Part shown: in pieces, positions 1 through 8,958 of the stretch
Layout: each line of letters begins with the position of its first letter
How positions within the stretch are numbered: position 1 is the stretch's first letter
Assembly: GCF_016863435.1 (NCBI RefSeq)
Contig: NZ_BOOW01000009.1
Location: 62,001 to 126,000 of the forward strand
Source of the DNA: Sinosporangium siamense
GTDB taxonomy: Bacteria; Actinomycetota; Actinomycetes; Streptosporangiales; Streptosporangiaceae
Length of the DNA stretch: 64,000 nucleotides
Direction of reading: 5' to 3'
Translations under genes and position numbers: made by a program
The notes under the pieces: generated by a model
What the model was told of the DNA's origin: nothing
The model's input: only the letters and a program-made list of their open reading frames with translations
Databases searched by the model: none

Positions 1-1
1 G

Positions 2-295
2 CTCGCCCAGATCTCCGACGTGCCCGACGGCCGCCGCGGGGCCCACTTCGCCTGCGCCGCCGCCCTGGCCCTGCCCTCGGGCACCGAGCGCGTCGTCGAG
101 GGCACCATGAGCGGCGCGATCATCCGCGAGCCGAGGGGCACGGGCGGCTTCGGCTACGACCCGATCTTCGTGCCCGAGGGCGGCCCGCGCACCCTGGCCG
201 AATACGGCGCGGAGGAGAAAAACGCGATCAGCCACCGCAGCCGCGCCTTCCGCCCCCTGGCCTCGATCGTCGCGGAGCTTTTGCGCGCGATGTGA
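2..295 (+). CDS. rdgB: RdgB/HAM1 non-canonical purine NTP pyrophosphatase, C-terminal part
   Basis: Only the C-terminal ~97 residues are in the window; the reading frame is open from base 2. The stretch [15 protein letters not shown] followed later by [11 protein letters not shown] is the substrate-pocket signature of the RdgB/HAM1 (Ham1p) family, which hydrolyses dITP, XTP and ITP to monophosphates and so keeps deaminated purines out of nucleic acids. The cytosolic enzyme normally has about 200 residues, so half is missing through the window edge, not decay. It ends with TGA at 293-295. Confidence 0.93.
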   Translation, partial: LAQISDVPDGRRGAHFACAAALALPSGTERVVEGTMSGAIIREPRGTGGFGYDPIFVPEGGPRTLAEYGAEEKNAISHRSRAFRPLASIVAELLRAM

Positions 296-612
296 GCCGC
301 GCGCTCCATGGACGACTTGAGCGCGAGGTCACGCACCTCGCGCGAGGGATGGCGCACGGTGCTGACCAGCGTCGTCCCACGACATGGCCCGAACCTGAAA
401 CACGCCACCGCCCGGCGCCCTCGGGGGTTGGGCGATGGGTGTTTGAGCGGATGCCGCCGTCGGCGAGGACGCCAGGCCCCGCACACCCGGACCGGCGTCC
501 GAGGCGCCCGCATCGGTGGCGCCGACCGGACCGTTAAGCAAAGGCCGGGCTTCACGCGTGTTGTGAGCTTCGGACTGTCTGCTCGGCTCCGGTACGGCAT
601 AACCTCGGAGAC
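296..612. other. Intergenic region, no gene seen
   Basis: 317 bases between rdgB and the oxidoreductase gene. Frames here are short or are antisense shadows of the neighbours. I see no tRNA or convincing hairpin. The last ~60 bases are less GC-rich and presumably hold the promoter of the downstream gene. Confidence 0.5.
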
Positions 613-2319
613 GTGACCGAGCGAGCGGTGCGGCTCCCCGCGTGGGCCGCCGTGATGAGCGGGCTGGTGGGCGGGGCCGTCGCTTTCGCGGTGGCGTTCC
701 TGGTCGCGGGGCTTGTGGACGCGCGGGCGTTTCCCGTCCTGGCGGTGGGCGACGCCATCGTGGATCTCTCCCCGGCGTGGCTTAAGAACTGGGCGATCGC
801 GCAGTTCGGGGAATACGACAAAGTCGTGTTGCTGACGTGTGTCTCGGTCGTGCTCGCCGGGTTCGCCGCCGGCCTCGGGCTCGCGGCCCGCCGGCGGATC
901 GCATATGCCGTGGCCGGCGTGGTGCTCCTCGGTGTGGTGGGGGCGTGGGCCGTGCTCTCCCGTCCGGGGGCCACGGCCGCCGGCATCCTGCCGACCGCCG
1001 TCGGCACCGCGGTGGGGGCGTGGACGTTGTCGTGGCTGGTGCGGCGGGCCATGGGAGCGCCCGCAGCGGGTGATGAAGCGGCGCGTCGTGAAGCGGCGGG
1101 CCGTGAGGCCGCAGGCGGGGCCGCGGCGGGTGGCGAGGCGGCGGGGCATGACGCGGGGGAGGCCGGCGAGGCCGGCCGGGCTCTGCCGTACGAGACGCCG
1201 CCCCGCGAGCCGGAGCGGCCGGCGGTGATACGGCCGGGCAGGAGTGCGGGGTTCGACCGGCGCAGATTGCTTCAGGGCGCCGCGGGCGGGCTTGTGGTGG
1301 CAGGTGCCGCCGGGGTGGCGGGCCGGGTCCTGACCGACCGTATGGCGGTGTCGGGGGCGCGGGAGAGCCTGCGGCTGCCGAGGCCGGCCCTTCCGGCGCC
1401 GCCCCTCCCGGCGGGAGTGGATCTCCGCCTCAACGGGCTGTCGCCCTTTGTCACACCCAACGATGACTTCTACAGAGTGGACACCGCGCTCATCGTCCCC
1501 CAGGTGGACCCGCGGGTGTGGTCGTTGCGTGTGCACGGGCTGGTGGAGCGGCCGATCATCCTCACCTTCGGCGACCTGCTCCGCCGTCCACTGCTCGAGG
1601 CCGACATCACGCTGGCGTGCGTCTCCAACGAGGTCGGCGGTCCCCTCGTCGGCAACGCCCGCTGGCTCGGCGCACGCCTGAGCGATCTGCTGCGGGAGGC
1701 GCGGGTGCGGCGCGGCGCCGACATGCTGCTCTCGACGTCGGCCGACGGCTGGACCTGCGGCACGCCGATCGACGTCGTCATGGACGGCCGCGACTCCCTG
1801 CTCGCGGTGGGGATGAACGGCGTGCCGCTGCCGCAGGCGCACGGGTTCCCCGTCAGGCAGGTCGTGCCGGGACTCTACGGCTATGTCTCGGCCACCAAGT
1901 GGATCGTCGACATCAAGGTCACCAAGTTCACCGTGGACCAGGCCTATTGGACCCCGCGCGGCTGGGCGGAGCGTGCGCCGGTCAAGACCCAGTCCCGCAT
2001 CGACGTGCCCGCCGAGGGAGCCAAGGTCAAACCGGGCCGTACGGCTGTCGCCGGCGTGGCGTGGGCGCAGCATCGGGGGATCGACGCGGTGGAGGTGAGG
2101 GTGGACGGCGGGCCGTGGCACGTGGCGCGGCTGGCGCAGGCCCCCACTGCGGACACCTGGCGGCAGTGGGTCTTCGAATGGGACGCCACACCCGGCAGCC
2201 ACACGATCGAGGTGCGGGCGACCGACGGCACGGGCCACACCCAGACCTCCACCCAGGCTCCCCCCGTTCCGGACGGCGCGACGGGGTGGCATTCGCGCGT
2301 GGTGAGTGTGTCCGGCTGA
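613..2319 (+). CDS. Membrane-anchored molybdopterin-dependent oxidoreductase (sulfite-oxidase fold)
   Basis: 568 residues from a GTG start. The first ~145 residues form about four hydrophobic helices; a low-complexity Ala/Gly/Glu linker follows (~150-205). A second short hydrophobic segment after an RRRLLQGAAGG motif (~217-235) resembles a twin-arginine region. Residues ~260-460 match the sulfite oxidase/YedY molybdopterin domain: hydrophobic strands around LRVHGLVERP, then DITLACVSNEVGGPLVGNA, where Cys336 is the expected Mo-coordinating thiol. The C-terminal ~110 residues (RGIDAVEVRVDGGPW...HTIEVRATDGTG) match the dimerisation/Ig-like domain of sulfite oxidases. It probably oxidises an extracytoplasmic substrate; no haem domain is present, so the electron acceptor is unknown. 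The family match is secure, the substrate is not. Confidence 0.88.
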   Translation: MTERAVRLPAWAAVMSGLVGGAVAFAVAFLVAGLVDARAFPVLAVGDAIVDLSPAWLKNWAIAQFGEYDKVVLLTCVSVVLAGFAAGLGLAARRRIAYAVAGVVLLGVVGAWAVLSRPGATAAGILPTAVGTAVGAWTLSWLVRRAMGAPAAGDEAARREAAGREAAGGAAAGGEAAGHDAGEAGEAGRALPYETPPREPERPAVIRPGRSAGFDRRRLLQGAAGGLVVAGAAGVAGRVLTDRMAVSGARESLRLPRPALPAPPLPAGVDLRLNGLSPFVTPNDDFYRVDTALIVPQVDPRVWSLRVHGLVERPIILTFGDLLRRPLLEADITLACVSNEVGGPLVGNARWLGARLSDLLREARVRRGADMLLSTSADGWTCGTPIDVVMDGRDSLLAVGMNGVPLPQAHGFPVRQVVPGLYGYVSATKWIVDIKVTKFTVDQAYWTPRGWAERAPVKTQSRIDVPAEGAKVKPGRTAVAGVAWAQHRGIDAVEVRVDGGPWHVARLAQAPTADTWRQWVFEWDATPGSHTIEVRATDGTGHTQTSTQAPPVPDGATGWHSRVVSVSG

Positions 2320-2402
2320 TCTTCCCGGCCTATCTGAAGGACTTTCCGACGGCGGAGCCTTACTCGCCCTACTATCGGCCATCAGGTAACGGCTCAGGGG
2401 GT

Positions 2403-3209
2403 GTGCGTGTGTACCACGACCGAAACCACCGTGCGGACGGTGTCCGCTGGAGCCTTCCCACGGGGTTCTACAATCCGGTCGTCACCTCAGACGGCCGCAG
2501 GTGGCGTGATTTCGAGCTCGTGGCCGACGCCGAGCCGTCGCCGCAGGTGGGCGGGGTGGTGGATGACGGCTCGTCCGACTGGTTCGACCGCCGTGACCGG
2601 CCACCCAGGTTGCCGACCTGCCGCCCTTACGGCGTGCCGGGCGGTTTGACCCGGCCCGATCCGCATACTGAGCGAGACCTCGTGAAGGCGGTGCCGGTGG
2701 ACGAGAGGGGCAGGGCCAGGCGGTTTCCCGACCCCCGGGGCACGTGGATCCGGTTGATCAACGGGGAGGGCGCGGTCGACGATCCGTTTCGCGCCACAAA
2801 CGCGGTGGACTGCGCACTTTCCGTCCTTTCCACCTGGCACGGGGAGCCGGAGGTGGCGGCGCCCCGGTTGCCGGAATACGACCGGGTGGGCAGGCCACTG
2901 CTGACCGGCGAGGCGGGTGGTGTGGTGCGGGCCGAGCGGTGGACGGGCCACCGGTTCGAATATGCGGGCCACGGCCGGCGCGCCTACGCGTCGATCGCCC
3001 GGCGCCTCACGGACGCGGGGCACGGCGCGGCGGTGTTGCTGGTCACCCGATGGCCGAGCGGCGGCAGCCACGCCTGGAACGCCGTCAACACGCAGGGTGA
3101 GGTCGTGTGGATCGACGGTCAGCGCGGCCACATGGCGGTCGAGCCGCCGTATGAGTCGGTGACCGGGGTGTTCTGCGTGCTGCTCGACCGCGGGGGGCGG
3201 TTCCGGTGA
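2403..3209 (+). CDS. Papain-fold glutamine-deamidase toxin (Tox-PL-like)
   Basis: About 268 residues. I chose GTG 2403 because an AGGGG run lies just upstream; GTG 2409 is an equally good start. The C-terminal half carries the Cys-His-Asp arrangement of the toxin-type glutamine deamidases: Cys137 in NAVDCALSVL, His223 in GGSHAWNAVN and Asp238 in VVWIDGQRG. Family members deamidate host glutamines and usually form the C-terminal warhead of polymorphic toxins. Here the ~130 N-terminal residues show no signal peptide, repeats or known secretion domain, so delivery is unexplained. The stop overlaps the start of the next gene (GTGA), which looks like its immunity gene. Function is inferred from motif and context. 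Confidence 0.72.
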   Translation: MRVYHDRNHRADGVRWSLPTGFYNPVVTSDGRRWRDFELVADAEPSPQVGGVVDDGSSDWFDRRDRPPRLPTCRPYGVPGGLTRPDPHTERDLVKAVPVDERGRARRFPDPRGTWIRLINGEGAVDDPFRATNAVDCALSVLSTWHGEPEVAAPRLPEYDRVGRPLLTGEAGGVVRAERWTGHRFEYAGHGRRAYASIARRLTDAGHGAAVLLVTRWPSGGSHAWNAVNTQGEVVWIDGQRGHMAVEPPYESVTGVFCVLLDRGGRFR

Positions 3210-3475
3210 ACCTCGATCAGGCGCGGGCGCTGGCCGAGGAGTATTTCAACGGGGTACGGTCACCCGACGACGCCCTTGATCTGGGCATTTATAGCTTTAA
3301 AGAGGGATATGTCGTCTGGGCGCGGGACCCCGAACCCGACGACCCCAGTGTGCTTCCCGATACCGTCGGCGGCGGCTGCGTGGTGATCGACAGAGCCACC
3401 GGCGAGGTCGTGATCCGGCCACTGCTCGACCCCGGCACCGTGGCCGAGCAGTGGCCGGGACGCCTTCCCCGGTAG
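3206..3475 (+). CDS. Immunity protein of the Imm35/YrhB type
   Basis: 89 residues starting on a GTG that overlaps the toxin stop by four bases, so the two are translationally coupled. The sequence has the small alpha/beta pattern of YrhB/Imm35 proteins: an N-terminal helix (LDQARALAEEYFNG), a strand GYVVWA, then GGGCVVIDRATGEVVIRP, which resembles the 'I.VD..TGEV' core of that family. It is acidic, as expected for a partner binding a toxin active site. I infer that it neutralises the adjacent deamidase. The family call is by pattern and is moderate; the pairing is well supported by the overlap. Confidence 0.62.
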   Translation: MNLDQARALAEEYFNGVRSPDDALDLGIYSFKEGYVVWARDPEPDDPSVLPDTVGGGCVVIDRATGEVVIRPLLDPGTVAEQWPGRLPR

Positions 3476-3535
3476 CCCTTTACGGCAGGCGGCGCCGGGC
3501 GTGGGACCGCCGTCCTCGCAGGGCCCGCGCCGGGC

Positions 3536-3570
3536 GCGGGACCGTCGTCCTCACAGGGCCGCGGTCCCGC
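3536..3570. terminator. Hairpin between convergent genes
   Basis: GCGGGACCG (3536-3544) pairs perfectly with CGGTCCCGC (3562-3570) around a 17-base loop. It lies between the converging immunity and permease genes and could terminate both. It overlaps the second copy of a 33-bp imperfect direct repeat (3493-3525 and 3528-3560). Confidence 0.45.
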
Positions 3571-3578
3571 ACGCCAGG

Positions 3579-6104
3579 TCAGCCGCTCGCCAGCGAGTTC
3601 ACGATGGACGCGCGTGCCGCGCGGCGGGCAGGGAGCAGCGACGCCAGCACACCCGCCAGTCCCGACAGGACGATGAACGCGGCGATGTGCAGCGGCGCGG
3701 CCTGGAAGATCGGCTTGTCCTGCATCGTCTGCACCGCTGCCCAGCCGAAGACGAGCCCGAGCACCACCCCGATGAGCGCCCCGATCAGGCCGAGCACGAA
3801 CGCCTCCAGCGAGAGCATCACCCTGAGCTGCGGCCGGGTCAGGCCGAGCGCCCGCAGCAGCGCCGACTCGCGGGTGCGCTCGTGCACCGAGAGCGACAGG
3901 GTGTTGGCGATGCCGAGCAGCGAGATGAGGACCGCGAGGCCGAGCAGGCCCGCCATTACCATCAGCACATTGTTGATCGAGTCGTTGAACTCCCCGCGGA
4001 TCTCGGTCGTGCTGGACACCTGGACGGTCGGCAGGTCGGCGATCACGCTCTCGACCACCTTACGTGCGGCCTCGGGAGCGGCACCGTCCGTCATCTTGAC
4101 CACGACCCGGATGTCCTCCGTGGCCCCGTAGTAACGGTGGAAGGTGCTCTCCTGCAGCAGGACGTCGGAGCCCGGCATCTTCTCCCGGTCGTAGGTGCCG
4201 GAGACCGTGACCTTCTCCATGCGGCCCGACCTCGTCTTGATCTCCATCGTGTCGCCGGCCTTGACGCCCAGTTTCCCCGCCGTCCCGAGCGAGAGTATCG
4301 CCTGGTCCGGGCCGGGGTCTCCGGTCCACCCTTCCTGGGCGATCGTCTTGATGGGGCCGACGATGGTGCCGACCGACACGAAGGAGTTGTTGTCGGTGGT
4401 GACCGGCCGCGTGTGCTCGCGGAAGGCCACGACCGTGCCGAACTCCGGCTTTGTGCGCAGTGTCTCGGCCACCGACCTCGGGATGGTCGCTTCGCGGTCA
4501 CCGATGGCCATGAGGACGTAGTCGACCGGATACTGCCGGTCGAGCCGGGCGTCGCTGGAGGCCTGCACGGAGGCGCTGACCACGGAGATGAGCGTCATCA
4601 GCGTCACGCCGATCGTGAGGGCGATCGTGGTGGTGGCCGAACGTTTAGGGTTGCGGGTCGAGTTGTCCACGGCCAGGCGGCCCGGCACGCCGAACAAGTA
4701 GGCGGGGAGGAACCCGGTGAGCCTGCTCAGCGGCTTCACCAGCACCGGTCCGATGATCAGCACGGCGAAGAAGACGAGCACCCCGCCGCCCGCGACCGTG
4801 AAGAGCCCGCCTGCGCCCGGCGGCATGGTGATGCCGGCCACCGTGACCCCCACGCCGAGGATCAGGAAGAGCCCGGTGAAGACCCACCGCAGCACACCGG
4901 ACCTGAACGCGTTCTCCTCCACCTGGGTGCGCAGCGCCGCGATGGGCGCCACCCCGGTGGCGGCGCGCGCCGGGAGGAGCGCGGCGACGACCGTGACCAC
5001 GAGGCCGGTCAGCAGACCGGCGGCGGTCGAGGTCACCGTGAGGGTCACCGTACCGGCCGGCATGGGGCTGCCGGTGGCGTTGATCACTTGGATGGCGGCT
5101 GCGCCCAGCCCGAGGCCAAGGAGCAGTCCCGCGACGGAGGCGAGCAGACCGACCACGGCCGACTCCAGCAGGATCGACCGGAACACCTGGGAGCGGGTCG
5201 AGCCGATGCAGCGGAGCAGCGCCATCTCCCGGGTGCGCTGGGCGACGAGGATGTTGAACGTGTTGTAGATGACGAGTCCGGCCACCAGCATCGCCACCGC
5301 GCCGAACAACAGCAGCCCGTAGGTGATGAAGTCGATCTCGACGCCGTTGCCGTCGGCCATCTTCTCCATGAGCGTCTGGCCGGTGATGGCCTCGCCCTTC
5401 GCGCCCACCGCGGCGGCGACGGCGGCCCGGAGGGTCTCGGCGGACACCCCGTCCTTCGCGAGCACGTCGATCTCGCGGAAGCCGGTCGGCTGCGCCATGC
5501 GCTGGAAGGTCTCGGAGGTGTAGCCGACCGCGCCGCCGTGTGACAGCTCCTGGTCGACGCCCAGTTTGAACAGTCCGACCAGGGTGAACCTGTGCTTCTG
5601 CTGCCGGACGTCCAGCACGGTGATCGTCTCACCGACCGTGAAGCCGCGGGTCTTGGCCGTGCTCTCGTCGAGCACGGCCTCGTTCCCGGCCTTCGGGGCG
5701 CGTCCCGTGACGATCTCGGTGCGGTTGAGCTCGCCCTCGACGACGGGCACGCCCCAGGTCGTGACCATCGATCCCACGACCTTGCCGTCCTTGCCGATCA
5801 GCGCGGTGCGCTCCCGGCCGACGCCCACCGCGGCTGCGACGCCCTCGACCCCCTTCACCCGGTCGAGCAGCTCCATGGGGACCGTGAGCGGGCCCTCCTG
5901 CGAGCGCTTTTCGTCTTTGGCGGGGATGACCGCGACGTCCACCTTGTCGGCCGCAGCGGTGAAGGACTGGGTGAATCCCGCCTGAATGGTGTCGGTGAGT
6001 ACAAACGTGCCCGAGATAAAGCCCACGCCGAGGGTGATCGCGAGCGAGGTGAGGATGAGCCGGAGCTTGTGCGCCCTGAGCCCGGCCAGAGTGGTCTTCA
6101 GCAC
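3579..6104 (-). CDS. FtsX-family ABC transporter permease, duplicated permease module
   Basis: 841 residues from a GTG start one base after the stop of the ATPase gene, so the two form an operon. The N-terminus (AHKLRLILTSLAITLGVGFISG) is the first membrane helix, followed by a ~200-residue extracytoplasmic MacB-PCD-like domain, then an FtsX domain with three helices (~250-380). A second helix near the middle, a second soluble domain and a second FtsX module close the protein (~720-835, ending in LLPARRAARASIVNSLASG). This double layout is typical of actinobacterial LolE/MacB-like exporters. Substrate unknown: lipids, antibiotics or bacteriocin-type peptides are all possible. The two-component genes just upstream may respond to the same stress. 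Confidence 0.9.
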   Translation of the reverse strand: MLKTTLAGLRAHKLRLILTSLAITLGVGFISGTFVLTDTIQAGFTQSFTAAADKVDVAVIPAKDEKRSQEGPLTVPMELLDRVKGVEGVAAAVGVGRERTALIGKDGKVVGSMVTTWGVPVVEGELNRTEIVTGRAPKAGNEAVLDESTAKTRGFTVGETITVLDVRQQKHRFTLVGLFKLGVDQELSHGGAVGYTSETFQRMAQPTGFREIDVLAKDGVSAETLRAAVAAAVGAKGEAITGQTLMEKMADGNGVEIDFITYGLLLFGAVAMLVAGLVIYNTFNILVAQRTREMALLRCIGSTRSQVFRSILLESAVVGLLASVAGLLLGLGLGAAAIQVINATGSPMPAGTVTLTVTSTAAGLLTGLVVTVVAALLPARAATGVAPIAALRTQVEENAFRSGVLRWVFTGLFLILGVGVTVAGITMPPGAGGLFTVAGGGVLVFFAVLIIGPVLVKPLSRLTGFLPAYLFGVPGRLAVDNSTRNPKRSATTTIALTIGVTLMTLISVVSASVQASSDARLDRQYPVDYVLMAIGDREATIPRSVAETLRTKPEFGTVVAFREHTRPVTTDNNSFVSVGTIVGPIKTIAQEGWTGDPGPDQAILSLGTAGKLGVKAGDTMEIKTRSGRMEKVTVSGTYDREKMPGSDVLLQESTFHRYYGATEDIRVVVKMTDGAAPEAARKVVESVIADLPTVQVSSTTEIRGEFNDSINNVLMVMAGLLGLAVLISLLGIANTLSLSVHERTRESALLRALGLTRPQLRVMLSLEAFVLGLIGALIGVVLGLVFGWAAVQTMQDKPIFQAAPLHIAAFIVLSGLAGVLASLLPARRAARASIVNSLASG

Positions 6105-6105
6105 C

Positions 6106-6858
6106 TCAGCTCTCCAGCTTCATCAGCGTGTCGTGGATGATCTGCGGCGTCGGCTGGTGGACGTCGCTGACCAGCAGCCCGTCGCGGAGGAACACCACAC
6201 GGTCGGCGTAGGACGCGGCGACCGGATCGTGGGTCACCATGACGATCGTCTGCTGGAGCTCACGCACCGATGTGCGCAGGAAGGACAGCACCTCGGCGCC
6301 GCTGCGCGAGTCGAGGTTGCCGGTGGGCTCGTCGGCGAAGATCACCTGTGGCCTGCCGATGAGCGCTCGCGCGACGGCGACCCGCTGCTGCTGGCCGCCG
6401 GACAACTCTGCGGGTTTGTGGCTGAGCCGGTCGCGCAGGCCCACGGTGTCGACGACCCGGTCGAACAGCGCCGGGTCGGCCTGCCGTCCGGCGATGTCCA
6501 GCGGCAGCCGGATGTTCTGCTCGGCGCTCAACGTCGGCAGGAGGTTGAACGCCTGGAAGATGAACCCGATCCGGTCCCGCCGGAGCATGGTCAGCTCCTT
6601 GTCCGAGAGCCCGGTGACCACAGTGTCGCCGATGTGCACCGACCCCGAGGTCACGGTGTCCAGCCCGGCCAGGCAGTGCATGAGCGTGGACTTCCCGGAC
6701 CCCGACGGCCCCATGATCGCCGTGAACGCTCCCGTCGTGAACGCGACGTCGACACCCCGCAGGGCGTGTACGGCCGCGTCCCCCTGGCCGTACACCTTGG
6801 TGAGGCTCCGGGCCACCACGGCAGGCGGGGCCTCGCGGTGGATATCGGTGAGAGTCAC
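6106..6858 (-). CDS. ABC transporter ATP-binding protein (MacB/LolD type)
   Basis: 250 residues from GTG 6858; GAGGAGCG lies a few bases upstream, which decides this start over a longer in-frame ATG at 6939. All nucleotide-binding motifs are visible: Walker A GPSGSGKST, Q-loop FQAFNLLPTLSAEQN, signature LSGGQQQRVAVARAL, Walker B with VIFADEPTGNLDS, and the H-loop VTHD. The Q-loop and 'DEPTGNLDS' wording is characteristic of the LolD/MacB/FtsE class that powers FtsX-like permeases, matching the gene that follows it by one base. Confidence 0.93.
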   Translation of the reverse strand: MTLTDIHREAPPAVVARSLTKVYGQGDAAVHALRGVDVAFTTGAFTAIMGPSGSGKSTLMHCLAGLDTVTSGSVHIGDTVVTGLSDKELTMLRRDRIGFIFQAFNLLPTLSAEQNIRLPLDIAGRQADPALFDRVVDTVGLRDRLSHKPAELSGGQQQRVAVARALIGRPQVIFADEPTGNLDSRSGAEVLSFLRTSVRELQQTIVMVTHDPVAASYADRVVFLRDGLLVSDVHQPTPQIIHDTLMKLES

Positions 6859-7078
6859 GTTCGCTCCTCGGCGATCACGGCGTTGAACAGATCGCGTCGT
6901 CGTCCGAGGGCGGCCGGGCCGTACCGGCGGCCGGGACACACCGCCTTCGCGGGCTCTCGACGCGCTCTCAACGCTAGGTGCGCGACCCCATGGGAATCAT
7001 GAGTCGAAAGGACGGAATGGCAGCTCTGACCAGGGACATAGCCCTTTGTGGACCTATGACCGGGGTGTCACGCCAGGG

Positions 7079-7750
7079 TCAGCCTTTTGGCCGATCCGAC
7101 GGAGTGACGAGCCCGGACTCGTAGGCGAACATCACGACCTGAGCCCGATCCCGAAGGTGGAGTTTGGCCAGGACGCGGCCGAGATGCGTCTTCACGGTGC
7201 CCTCGGCGAGATCCAGCCGCGCCGCGATCTCGGAGTTGGACAACCCGCGGGCGACCAGCAGCAGCACCTCGCGCTCGCGGCCGGTGAGCCGGCTCACGGC
7301 GGCGGAGTCCACGGTGTCGCCGCCGGGGAACTGCCCGGCGAACCGGTCGAGCAGCCGCCTGGTGGTGCTCGGCGCCACGACGGCGTCGCCGCTCGCGACC
7401 GCGCGGATGCCGCTGAGCAGGTCGGTCGGCGGCACGTCCTTCAACAGAAATCCGGACGCGCCCGCCTTCAGCGCGGCGAAGGCGTATTCGTCCAGGTCGA
7501 AGGTGGTGAGGATCAGCACCCGGGGACCGCCGGGAATCTCACTGATGGCCCGTGTGGCCTCCACGCCCCCCATCCGGGGCATACGCACGTCCATCAGCAC
7601 GACGTCGACCGCCGTGCTCTTCAGGCACTCAAGCGCGGCCAGGCCGTCGCCGGCCTCGGCCACCACCTCGATGTCCGGCTGGGCGTTCAGCACCATGCGG
7701 AAACCCGCCCGCAACAACTCCTGGTCGTCGACCAGCATCACCCGGATCAC
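7079..7750 (-). CDS. NarL/LuxR-family response regulator
   Basis: 223 residues from GTG 7750, which overlaps the kinase stop by four bases. Receiver domain (1-~120): acidic pair Asp8/Asp9, phospho-acceptor Asp54 in VVLMDVRMP, then a conserved Thr in LILTTFDLDEY and Lys in GFLLKDVPP. The C-terminus is a LuxR-type HTH: LTGREREVLLLVARGLSNSEIAARLDLAEGTVKTHLGRVL. It is the DNA-binding partner of the adjacent histidine kinase and, from position, plausibly controls the FtsX-type ABC exporter downstream, as is common for such pairs in actinomycetes. The target is an inference. Confidence 0.93.
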   Translation of the reverse strand: MIRVMLVDDQELLRAGFRMVLNAQPDIEVVAEAGDGLAALECLKSTAVDVVLMDVRMPRMGGVEATRAISEIPGGPRVLILTTFDLDEYAFAALKAGASGFLLKDVPPTDLLSGIRAVASGDAVVAPSTTRRLLDRFAGQFPGGDTVDSAAVSRLTGREREVLLLVARGLSNSEIAARLDLAEGTVKTHLGRVLAKLHLRDRAQVVMFAYESGLVTPSDRPKG

Positions 7751-8958
7751 GCGGCTCGTGTCCCGCCCGAGTCGGCGATCGGCAACCACACCGCGACCTC
7801 GAACCCGCCACCCGTGCGGGGCTCGGCCGACACCCGCCCGCCGTACATCGCCACTCTCTCCCTCATGCCCACCAGCCCGTGGCCGTCGACCCGGCGGGGC
7901 GCCGCGGCCCCACGCCCGTCGTCGGTGACCACGACGAAGATCTCGCGCGGCCGGTAGTCCACCACCACGATCGCGTGTGCCCCGGGTCCACCGTGCTTGA
8001 TGGTATTGGTCAACGCTTCCTGAACGATGCGGTATATCGCGAGTTGCTCCCCTTCGGGGATCTCCTGACGTGTCCCGCTGACGAGGAACTCCACCGGCAG
8101 CCCGGACGCACGCACCTGCACGACCAGCTCGTCGAGCTGATCCAGCCCAGGTTGAGGCGCATATTCCTCGGGGCCCGCGTCGTGCTCCCGCAGAACCCCG
8201 ACGAGCCGCCGCATCTCGGCCAGCGCCTGCCGCCCGGTCGAGGAGATGGTCTGTACGGCACGGCGCGCCTGTTCGGGGTCGCCGTCGATCGCGTAGCCCG
8301 CGCCGTCGGCCTGCACGATCATCACACTGACGTTGTGCGCCACCACGTCGTGCAGCTCCCTGGCGATCCGCGCCCGCTCGGCCGAGGCGGCGAGCTGCGT
8401 CTGCTGGTCGCGCTCTCGCTCGGCGCGTTCTGCCCGCTCCTCCAGGCTCTCCAGATAGCGCCGCCGGGTGTTGGCGTAGATTCCGGCCAGCCAGATCGTC
8501 ACGACGAACGCCGACAGGCTGAAGAAGGTGCCCCGGGTGAAGGTGTTCCACTGCATCATGGCCAGCACGATCCCGAGCTCGGCGACCAGCCCGGCCGCCA
8601 CCGCCCAGCGGAAGCTCCGCAGCGAGGCGACCGTGAACATCGCGATCAGCACCGACATGTTCGCCGGGATCGCCGCCACCTCCAAGAGCCACTGCACGAA
8701 GCAGGTCCCGGACAGGACGGCGAAGACCGTCAGCGGATGGGAACGCCGCCAGAACAGCGGCACAAGCATCAGCAGGCTAAGCGTGACAAAACCCCAGAGC
8801 GGCAGCACGGGCTGCTGCCCGGGGGCGGAGGAGAGCGTGGCGTAAACGAGGGCGGTGGCGAGGTAGAAGGCGCCGAGGGGCAGCAGCCACACGACGTCCC
8901 ACCATCCGCTGTAACGCCTCGACCAGGCGTGGACCTTGCCGAACACAAGACCCACCAT
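7747..8958 (-). CDS. Sensor histidine kinase, HisKA_3 (DesK/NarX-like)
   Basis: 403 residues. The first ~160 residues hold five or six hydrophobic helices with short loops, so the sensor is intramembrane and has no large extracytoplasmic domain. A coiled-coil-like stretch (EERAERAERERDQQTQLAAS) leads into the dimerisation domain with phospho-acceptor His203 in IARELHDVVAHNVSVM. The ATPase domain follows (N box EALTNTIKHGG, G boxes VTDDGRG and GHGLVGMRERV). It phosphorylates the response regulator encoded immediately downstream. Such helix-only sensors usually detect membrane perturbation, fitting the neighbouring ABC exporter. Confidence 0.93.
   Translation of the reverse strand: MVGLVFGKVHAWSRRYSGWWDVVWLLPLGAFYLATALVYATLSSAPGQQPVLPLWGFVTLSLLMLVPLFWRRSHPLTVFAVLSGTCFVQWLLEVAAIPANMSVLIAMFTVASLRSFRWAVAAGLVAELGIVLAMMQWNTFTRGTFFSLSAFVVTIWLAGIYANTRRRYLESLEERAERAERERDQQTQLAASAERARIARELHDVVAHNVSVMIVQADGAGYAIDGDPEQARRAVQTISSTGRQALAEMRRLVGVLREHDAGPEEYAPQPGLDQLDELVVQVRASGLPVEFLVSGTRQEIPEGEQLAIYRIVQEALTNTIKHGGPGAHAIVVVDYRPREIFVVVTDDGRGAAAPRRVDGHGLVGMRERVAMYGGRVSAEPRTGGGFEVAVWLPIADSGGTRAA

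Noticed and set aside
154-2382. Very long minus-strand open frame opposite the oxidoreductase
   Set aside because: His/Arg/Pro/Gly-rich translation with no domain; it is the antisense of rdgB and the molybdopterin enzyme and persists only because of high GC.
3501-5543. 680-codon plus-strand frame opposite the FtsX permease
   Set aside because: Composition is Asp/His/Arg/Gly repeats without any motif; the minus strand carries a clear permease.
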